Shown one piece after another: positions 6,262-11,394 of a DNA stretch of 11,394 nt (within the stretch, counting starts at the first letter, position 1; every line of letters begins with the position of its first letter). Made by a program: the position numbers and the translations under genes. The notes under the pieces are model-generated. The model did no database searches. It was not told the origin of the DNA and worked only from the letters and a program-made list of their open reading frames with translations. The stretch lies in the NCBI GenBank assembly GCA_937917475.1, contig CALDNF010000091.1:1-11394 (forward strand). The letters are read 5' to 3'. The DNA is from an uncultured Faecalibacterium sp. (GTDB taxonomy: Bacteria > Bacillota > Clostridia > Oscillospirales > Ruminococcaceae).

Positions 6262-8037
6262 TCAGGTTTCCACGCCCTCGAACTGGCTGTTATAGAGCTT
6301 GGCGTAGAAGCCGCCCTTGGCCAGAAGGGTATCGTGGTCGCCCTGTTCGATGATATGACCATCCTTCATCACAAGGATCACGTCTGCCTCCCGGATGGTG
6401 GACAGGCGGTGGGCCACGATGAAGCTGGTGCGGCCCTTCATCATCTGGGCAAAGGCCGCCTGGATCCGCACCTCGGTGCGGGTATCGATGGAAGAAGTTG
6501 CCTCGTCCAAAATCAGCATCGGCGGCAGGCAGAGCATGACACGGGCGATGCAGAGCAGCTGCTTCTGGCCCTGACTGATGTTGCCGCCGTCCTCTGCAAT
6601 CACGGTGTTGTAGCCGTCCGGCAGGCGGCGGATGAAGCTGTGGGCGTGCGCCGCCTTGGCTGCGGCAATCACCTCTTCGTCGGTGGCATCGGGCTTGCCG
6701 TAGGCGATGTTCTCCCGGATGGTGCCGGCCCGGAGCCAGGTATCCTGAAGCACCATGCCGTAGCTGCCCCGCAGGGAAGCCCGGGTCACATTCCGGATAT
6801 CGGTACCGGAAACGCTGATGCTGCCGCCGTTCACGTCATAGAACCGCATGAGCAGGTTGATGAGGGTGGTCTTGCCGCAGCCGGTGGGGCCGACGATGGC
6901 GATCCGCTGGCCGGGCTTGACGTCCAGATTCAGTCCCTCGATGAGGGGACGGTCGGGCAGGTAACGGAAGGAAACGTCCTTGAGCTCCACATGACCGTCG
7001 GGGGCCAGCACCACGGCATTGTCAGCTTCGGGGATCTGATCCTCGGCATCCAGCAGCTCAAAGACCCGGGCGGCGCAGGCCAGAGCGTTCTGCAGCTCGG
7101 TGACCACGCCGGAGATCTCGTTGAAGGGCTTGGTGTACTGGTTGGCGTAGCTGAGGAAGATGCTCAGCTGACCGATGGTGATGCCGCCCCGGACGGCATA
7201 AATTGCACCCACAAGACCCACGCCGGCATAGACGATGTTATTGACGAACCGGGTGGCGGGGTTGGTCAGGCTGGAAAAGAAGATGGCTTTCAGGCTCACG
7301 TCCTGCAGCCGGTCATTCACCTCGTCAAAGGCGGAAAGGCTCTCGGCTTCATGGCCAAAGGCCTGCACCACCTTCTGACCCTCGATCATCTCATTGACCA
7401 GAGCGGTCTGCTCGCCCCGGACTTTGCTCTGGCTCTGGAAGTAGCCATAGCTCCGCTTGGCAAGAAAACTTGCCACCACAAGGCTGAGGGGGGTGATGCA
7501 GACCACCACCAACGTGATGGGCACATTCTCCCGCAGCATGAACAGCAGGGTGCCGAAGATGGTCAGCAGGCCCGAGAACAGCTGGGTAAAGCCCATGAGC
7601 AGACCGTCGGCAAAGGTGTCCACATCGGCCACCATCCGGCTGACGATATCGCCGGAGGGGTGGCTGTCCAGATAGGACAGGGGCAGGGACTGGATCTTGC
7701 GCAGGGCGGCATTCCGCAGGTCCCGGCTGACCGAGAAGGTGATCCGGTTGTTGCAGACGCTGAGCAGCCACTGGGCAAAGGCAGCGATCAGGGCAATGAC
7801 CAGGATCTCCACGATGATCTTCATCACAGCGGCCATCTGGACATTGCCTTTGCCCAGCATAAAATCAATGGCATTGCCGCAGAGGATCGGGATATACAGC
7901 TGTGCGGCCACGCTGACGGCGGCCACGATCAGGCTGCATACCACATAAAAACTATAAGGTTTGATGCGGCCCAGCACTCGCCGGAGGGTTGCGCTGCGCT
8001 GCTCGGGAGTCAGTTTTGCTTTGGCTTTTGCGCTCAT
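6262..8037 (-). CDS. Heterodimeric ABC exporter, subunit with the catalytic ATP site (BmrD/TM288-like)
   Basis: Half-transporter of the type IV (ABCB-like) exporter family: a membrane domain with several hydrophobic segments (about residues 25-320), then a nucleotide-binding domain. It has 591 residues from MSAKAKAKLTPEQRS. NBD motifs: Walker A GPTGCGKT (383-390), Q-loop Q431, signature ISQGQ (487-491, a departure from LSGGQ), Walker B MLILDEATSS with catalytic E512, and switch H543 (VAHRLS). The intact Glu and His make this the subunit whose Walker motifs serve the active site. Its altered signature completes the degenerate site of its partner. The start at 8037 was chosen because its ATG overlaps the partner's TGA (ATGA) and has GGAG nearby; the open frame 19 codons upstream lies inside the partner gene. 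Substrate unknown; multidrug, peptide or lipid export are all possible. Confidence 0.93.
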   Translation of the reverse strand: MSAKAKAKLTPEQRSATLRRVLGRIKPYSFYVVCSLIVAAVSVAAQLYIPILCGNAIDFMLGKGNVQMAAVMKIIVEILVIALIAAFAQWLLSVCNNRITFSVSRDLRNAALRKIQSLPLSYLDSHPSGDIVSRMVADVDTFADGLLMGFTQLFSGLLTIFGTLLFMLRENVPITLVVVCITPLSLVVASFLAKRSYGYFQSQSKVRGEQTALVNEMIEGQKVVQAFGHEAESLSAFDEVNDRLQDVSLKAIFFSSLTNPATRFVNNIVYAGVGLVGAIYAVRGGITIGQLSIFLSYANQYTKPFNEISGVVTELQNALACAARVFELLDAEDQIPEADNAVVLAPDGHVELKDVSFRYLPDRPLIEGLNLDVKPGQRIAIVGPTGCGKTTLINLLMRFYDVNGGSISVSGTDIRNVTRASLRGSYGMVLQDTWLRAGTIRENIAYGKPDATDEEVIAAAKAAHAHSFIRRLPDGYNTVIAEDGGNISQGQKQLLCIARVMLCLPPMLILDEATSSIDTRTEVRIQAAFAQMMKGRTSFIVAHRLSTIREADVILVMKDGHIIEQGDHDTLLAKGGFYAKLYNSQFEGVET

Positions 8038-9773
8038 TTCTCCGCATCCCCTTTCTTGAACTGGCTGGCATAGATCTCCTGATAGACCGGGCAACTTTCC
8101 AGCAGCTGGGCGTGGGTGCCAAGACCCACCATATGGCCGTCGTCCAGCACCACGATCTGGTCAGCGTGCTGCAGGCTGGCCGCACGCTGGCTGACGATAA
8201 AGACAGTGAGCCCGCCGGGCAGAGCGGCAAGAGCCTTCCGGAGAGCGGCATCGGTGGCGTAGTCCAAAGCCGAGGCACTGTCGTCCAGAATCAGCACATC
8301 CGGCCTGCCCACCAGAGCCCGGGCGATGGTCAGACGCTGTTTCTGGCCGCCGGAAAGGTTCCGGCCGCCCTGCTCCACCGGTTCATCCAGCCCCATGGGC
8401 TTGGAGCGGACGAACTCTGCGGCCTGTGCGGTCTCAAGAGCCGCCCAGAGCTCATCATCGGTGGCGTTCTTATTGCCCCAGAGCAGGTTGGAGCGGATGG
8501 TGCCGCCAAAGAGCTGGGCCTTCTGCATGACCACACTCACTTTGCCCCGCAGCTTCTCCCGGGGGTACTCCTGCACCGGACGGCCAAAGACCTCCACGGT
8601 GCCCTTGGTGGCATCGTAGAACCGGGGAATGAGGCTGATGAGGCTGGATTTGCCCGAACCAGTGCCGCCGATGACACCGATGGTCTGGCCCTTTTTAGCG
8701 GTGAAAGTGATGTCGGACAGGCTGGCATCACCGGCCCCGGCATAGGTCAGGGAAACGTGGTCGAAGCGGACGGCGTCGCCGGACTTGTCGGCGGGCACCT
8801 CCCCCAGCAGCTCTTTGGGGAACTCCATGCCGGGCTTGGTGTCCAGCACCGCCTGCACACGGCCTGCGCAGGCCAGAGCCTTGCTGACCTGCACGATGAG
8901 GTTTGCCAGCTTGACCAGCTCCACGAGGATCTGGTTCATATAGTTGACCAGTGCGATGACCGAGCCTGCGGCCATGCCGCCCAGATTGATCTCCACGCCG
9001 CCCACATACAGGATGGCAACGATCGCAAGGTTGATGATGACATAGGTCAGAGGGTTCATCAGGGCGGAGATGTGGCCCACATGGAGCTGCATCTTGGTCA
9101 GCAGGGCGTTGGCATCCTCAAAACGGTCGATCTCGCTCTGCTCCTTGTCAAAGGCACGGACCACACGCACGCCGGTCAGATTCTCCCGGGTCAGGCCCAG
9201 CACCCGGTCCAGCCGGTTCTGCACCGTCTTGTACAGGGGCCGGGTAATGACCATGACGCCAAAGACCACCACGCTGAGCAGCGGGATGGCAACGACGAAG
9301 ATCAGCGCAGCCTTCACATCCACGGTAAAGGCCATGATCATGGCACCAATGACCACAAAGGGGCTGCGCAGGAACAGCCGCAGGAAGAGGTTCAGGCCGC
9401 TCTGCACCTGATTGACGTCACTGGTCATCCGGGTAATGAGGGTGCTTGTGCCGAGGGTGTCCATCTCCGTAAAGCTCAATGTCTGGATATGGGCAAACAG
9501 GGCATGGCGCAGGGCTGTGGAGTAGCCCACGGCCGCCTTTGCCGAGAAATACTGGGCCGTCAGGCTGCAGGTCAGGCCGATCATAGCCAGCAGCAGCAGG
9601 ATGCCGCAGCGGGCAAGGATATAGTGGAAGTCATGGGCGGCGATGCCGATATTCACGATGTCGGCCATCACCAGCGGCACGAACAGGTCGAATGTGGCTT
9701 CCAGCATTTTGAACAGGGGTGCAAGGATGCTTTCCTTCTTGTACTCCCGCAGGTAGCCAAGCATTTTGTTCAA
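8034..9773 (-). CDS. Heterodimeric ABC exporter, subunit with the degenerate ATP site (BmrC/TM287-like)
   Basis: First gene of the exporter operon, 579 residues: membrane domain about residues 15-310, then a nucleotide-binding domain. Walker A is GGTGSGKSS (369-377), Q-loop Q417, signature LSGGQ (473-477, canonical), and Walker B VLILDDSAS with Asp (D498) where the catalytic Glu should be. The switch residue is Gln (Q529 in IVSQR) instead of His. This is the pattern of the non-catalytic site in heterodimeric exporters such as TM287/288, BmrCD and LmrCD. The start appears to be TTG (9773): GGGAGGA lies 9 bases upstream of it, whereas the next ATG (9764) is 18 bases away. The 3' end overlaps the next gene by 4 bases, suggesting coupled translation and equal amounts of both subunits. 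No adjacent regulator hints at the substrate. Confidence 0.93.
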   Translation of the reverse strand: MNKMLGYLREYKKESILAPLFKMLEATFDLFVPLVMADIVNIGIAAHDFHYILARCGILLLLAMIGLTCSLTAQYFSAKAAVGYSTALRHALFAHIQTLSFTEMDTLGTSTLITRMTSDVNQVQSGLNLFLRLFLRSPFVVIGAMIMAFTVDVKAALIFVVAIPLLSVVVFGVMVITRPLYKTVQNRLDRVLGLTRENLTGVRVVRAFDKEQSEIDRFEDANALLTKMQLHVGHISALMNPLTYVIINLAIVAILYVGGVEINLGGMAAGSVIALVNYMNQILVELVKLANLIVQVSKALACAGRVQAVLDTKPGMEFPKELLGEVPADKSGDAVRFDHVSLTYAGAGDASLSDITFTAKKGQTIGVIGGTGSGKSSLISLIPRFYDATKGTVEVFGRPVQEYPREKLRGKVSVVMQKAQLFGGTIRSNLLWGNKNATDDELWAALETAQAAEFVRSKPMGLDEPVEQGGRNLSGGQKQRLTIARALVGRPDVLILDDSASALDYATDAALRKALAALPGGLTVFIVSQRAASLQHADQIVVLDDGHMVGLGTHAQLLESCPVYQEIYASQFKKGDAEK

Positions 9774-9794
9774 GGCAGGATTCCTCCCTTTCTG

Positions 9795-9812
9795 CCGGAA
9801 GTGTTCTTCCGG
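9795..9812 (-). other. Small hairpin in the leader of the ABC exporter mRNA
   Basis: A 7-bp perfect stem CCGGAAG/CTTCCGG with a 4-base loop lies between the predicted promoter and the ribosome binding site, with no T-run after it. It may affect mRNA stability or translation. No known riboswitch or attenuator was recognised. Confidence 0.4.
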
Positions 9813-9837
9813 TTCTGATCATTTTTTGACGTTTTTT

Positions 9838-9866
9838 ATTATATCGCAGCCCGGTGCAGATTTCCA
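9838..9866 (-). promoter_or_regulatory. Predicted promoter of the ABC exporter operon
   Basis: Minus strand: -35 TGGAAA (9861-9866), 17-base spacer, consensus -10 TATAAT (9838-9843). The start would be near 9831, giving a leader of about 58 bases before the TTG start. Confidence 0.7.
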
Positions 9867-9890
9867 TAGCATTTCTTCCGTTCCGGACTG

Positions 9891-9931
9891 AAAAAGCAGC
9901 CCCCTTTCCAACGAATTGGAAAGAGAGCTGC
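9891..9931 (-). terminator. Rho-independent terminator of the epimerase gene
   Basis: Inner stem CTTTCCAA (9904-9911) with TTGGAAAG (9916-9923), loop CGAA, and outer GCAGC (9896-9900) with GCTGC (9927-9931) across a small internal loop. On the minus strand it is followed by TTTTT (9891-9895 complement). It lies 46 bases after the epimerase stop and just ahead of the ABC promoter. Confidence 0.8.
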
Positions 9932-9976
9932 CATTATCAGGGCTTACGGGGCAATCTCAAGGGGCTGCGCCGGGCA

Positions 9977-10858
9977 TCACACCTTCTCGATGGTGATGCT
10001 CCACTCGCTGGTCATGGCCTCGTCGGGTTCCAGCACCTCGTGCTTTCCCTCTTCGTTGACGCTGTTGGCCCAGCCGTTCCAGGGCTCCATGCAGACAAAG
10101 CTCTCCGCATCCTGCTGCCAGAGCACGCCGTTCTCAAAGGTCTCGTCCGCATCCACGGTGACCTTGTGGCCGTTGCCCTTGTCGGTGAAGGTCATGGGGA
10201 ACTCCACGCCGGTCAGCAGCCGGATGGTGTTGTCTGCACCCTCCTTGCGGGTCAGTGTGATCTTCTCCGGGGCAGCAGGCTGCTCGCCCTTGGCGTTCTC
10301 GGAGCAGGTGGCACACTTGATGTCAAAGTCCACATTTTCCAGCTTGGAAGCCTGAAAATAGGGATGATAGCCGAAGCTGAAGGGCATGGGCTTATCGCCT
10401 TCGTTGATGACGGTCATGCTGATGGTGGCCTTATTGCCCTCAAGGTTGTAGTTCACCAGCAGGGTGAAGTCAAAGGGATAGAGGAACTTGGTCAGAGGAG
10501 TGGATTCCAGCACCAGACTTACCCCATCGGGGCCCACGCTCTCCACTTCCCATGCGCAGAGGTCGGCAAAGCCATGGGTCTCCATGGGATAGGCCTTGCC
10601 GTCAAAGATGTGCACACCGTTGTCCGGGTTGCCGCAGCTGGGGAACAGCACCGGCACGCCGAAGCGGGGGCGGTTGCACTCAGAGAAGTTGGGGCGGCGG
10701 GTCCAGATATACTCGTCGCCGTCCAGCGTAAAGCCGGTGATCATGCCGCCCCGCTCGGGGGTGATGGTCAGAGCCGTCTTTGCGGCGGGGTCGGTGATGA
10801 CATACTGCTCGTAGCAGGCACCGTTCTCGGTGACGTATTGGGTGGTGATCTGGTTCAT
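9977..10858 (-). CDS. Aldose 1-epimerase family protein (galactose mutarotase-like)
   Basis: Cytosolic beta-sandwich enzyme expected to speed interconversion of alpha and beta anomers of a sugar, possibly a sugar phosphate or uronate. It has 293 residues, usual for the LacX-like/aldose-epimerase branch and shorter than E. coli GalM (346). Candidate catalytic and binding residues are visible: H95 (METHGFADL), H165 in FGYHPYF, and the general base E258 (FVCMEPWNGW). R66 and N261 are likely substrate contacts. GGAGG lies 9 bases before the ATG. It lies 96 bases downstream of uxaA on the same strand, with a hairpin between them and no clear promoter, so it may be partly read through from uxaA. 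A role on free uronates is suggested only by position; the specific sugar is unknown. Confidence 0.88.
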   Translation of the reverse strand: MNQITTQYVTENGACYEQYVITDPAAKTALTITPERGGMITGFTLDGDEYIWTRRPNFSECNRPRFGVPVLFPSCGNPDNGVHIFDGKAYPMETHGFADLCAWEVESVGPDGVSLVLESTPLTKFLYPFDFTLLVNYNLEGNKATISMTVINEGDKPMPFSFGYHPYFQASKLENVDFDIKCATCSENAKGEQPAAPEKITLTRKEGADNTIRLLTGVEFPMTFTDKGNGHKVTVDADETFENGVLWQQDAESFVCMEPWNGWANSVNEEGKHEVLEPDEAMTSEWSITIEKV

Positions 10859-10885
10859 AATTTCAGTCCTCCGTTTGATCCGTTT

Positions 10886-10927
10886 AAAATGCGCACAAGG
10901 CCCGCCGCCTTGCGGCAGACTGGGCCT
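10886..10927 (-). terminator. Possible terminator or attenuating hairpin between uxaA and the epimerase gene
   Basis: Outer stem AGGCCC/GGGCCT (10898-10903 with 10922-10927) and inner stem GCCGC/GCGGC (10904-10908 with 10912-10916), with a 5-base bulge. On the minus strand only a short TTTT follows, about 9 bases after the stem. The late, short T-run makes this a weak terminator, perhaps allowing partial read-through into the epimerase gene. Confidence 0.45.
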
Positions 10928-10954
10928 ATGCGTTTTGTATGAAGTGAACCTAGC

Positions 10955-11394
10955 TTACAGAACGACGCCGTCCTTGAAGATGGAGATCTCACGGAAGCCG
11001 TGTTTCTCTGCCTTGGTCTGCTCGCCGCTGGCCACACGGATGACCAGATCCAGCAGATCGTGGGCAGCCTCGTCGATGGTCTTTTCGCCGTCGGCAATGA
11101 CGCCGGTGTTGAAATCGATCCAACCGCTCTTCTTCTGGGCAAGCGGGGTGTTGGTGGAGATCTTCAGAGTGGGAGCCGGAGCCGAGAAGGGCGTGCCCCG
11201 GCCGGTGGAGAAGAGGATCAGGTGTGCGCCTGCTGCGGTCATGGCCGTAGCGGATACGAGATCGTTGCCAGGGCCGTACAGCATGTTCAGACCCTTGGTA
11301 ACAACGGGATCGCCGTAGCCGATGACGTCCATGATAGGAGCCGTGCCGCCCTTCTGGACGCAGCCGCAGCTCTTGTCTTCCAGCGTGGTGATGC
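10955..11394 (-). CDS. uxaA: Altronate dehydratase, C-terminal part (5' end beyond window)
   Basis: The last 145 residues of an altronate dehydratase, which converts D-altronate to 2-keto-3-deoxy-D-gluconate in the galacturonate branch. It belongs to the UxaA/GarD family of iron-dependent sugar-acid dehydratases. Visible family motifs in order: LEDKSCGCVQKGG near the right edge, YGPGNDLVSATAMTAAG, LILFSTGRGTPFSAP, LKISTN, WIDFNTG and EQTKAEKHGFREI before the TAA stop (10955-10957). The full protein is usually close to 500 residues, so roughly 70 percent lies outside. The galactarate dehydratase GarD is related, but the LEDKSCGCVQKGG segment resembles UxaA better. Its product is the same KDG made by UxuA, tying it to uxuA-uxuB and eda in this window although it is transcribed separately. 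Confidence 0.9.
   Translation of the reverse strand, partial: ITTLEDKSCGCVQKGGTAPIMDVIGYGDPVVTKGLNMLYGPGNDLVSATAMTAAGAHLILFSTGRGTPFSAPAPTLKISTNTPLAQKKSGWIDFNTGVIADGEKTIDEAAHDLLDLVIRVASGEQTKAEKHGFREISIFKDGVVL

Noticed and set aside
6334..8073. Long open frame on the plus strand opposite the ABC exporter gene
   Set aside because: It is rich in G, H, D and Q with no motif, no ribosome binding site and no promoter, as expected for an antisense shadow of a high-GC gene that carries all ABC motifs on the minus strand.
7989..9818. Second long plus-strand open frame opposite the other ABC subunit
   Set aside because: Same low-complexity antisense composition, and it runs through the ABC operon promoter region; the minus-strand reading has all expected motifs.

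Overview
The window is ordinary, gene-dense bacterial chromosome with a high-GC coding bias (many C/G third positions), AGGAGG-type ribosome binding sites and Gram-positive-style promoters. The gene set suggests a gut Firmicute of the Faecalibacterium/Ruminococcaceae type. That placement is inferred from composition and protein style; no marker gene is present. The theme is hexuronate (glucuronate/galacturonate, i.e. pectin and glucuronide sugar) catabolism, mixed with unrelated genes. No gap between genes exceeds about 210 bases.

Layout, left to right. (1) Minus strand: a KDPG/KHG aldolase gene (eda), cut by the left edge, with its own promoter. (2) Minus strand: a Cof-type HAD phosphatase, divergent from (3), a plus-strand PAP2-family phosphatase that carries a frameshift. 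The two share a symmetric promoter region. (4) Plus strand: a GntR/FCD regulator with a strong promoter and its own terminator. (5) Plus strand: the operon uxuA-uxuB (mannonate dehydratase, mannonate oxidoreductase), with a promoter carrying two sequence motifs shared with other promoters here, then a terminator. (6) Minus strand: a two-gene operon for a heterodimeric ABC exporter, overlapping by 4 bp and started by TTG, with its own promoter and terminator. (7) Minus strand: an aldose 1-epimerase-like gene. (8) Minus strand: the 3' end of uxaA (altronate dehydratase), cut by the right edge.

How they fit together. UxuB and fructuronate give mannonate, and UxuA dehydrates mannonate to 2-keto-3-deoxygluconate (KDG). 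UxaA makes the same KDG from altronate, the galacturonate branch. After phosphorylation by a kinase not in the window, Eda splits KDPG to pyruvate and glyceraldehyde 3-phosphate. The GntR/FCD protein is the obvious candidate regulator. Candidate operator words are shared between the eda and uxuA upstream regions (GTATACAAG) and between the gntR and uxuA upstream regions (ACTGATATATTA). UxaC, UxaB and KdgK are not seen here.

I found no CRISPR array, insertion sequence, tRNA, rRNA, phage or defence system, and no strong case for a new multi-gene system. The most notable items are the broken PAP2 gene, the possible operator words, and the asymmetric ABC exporter.
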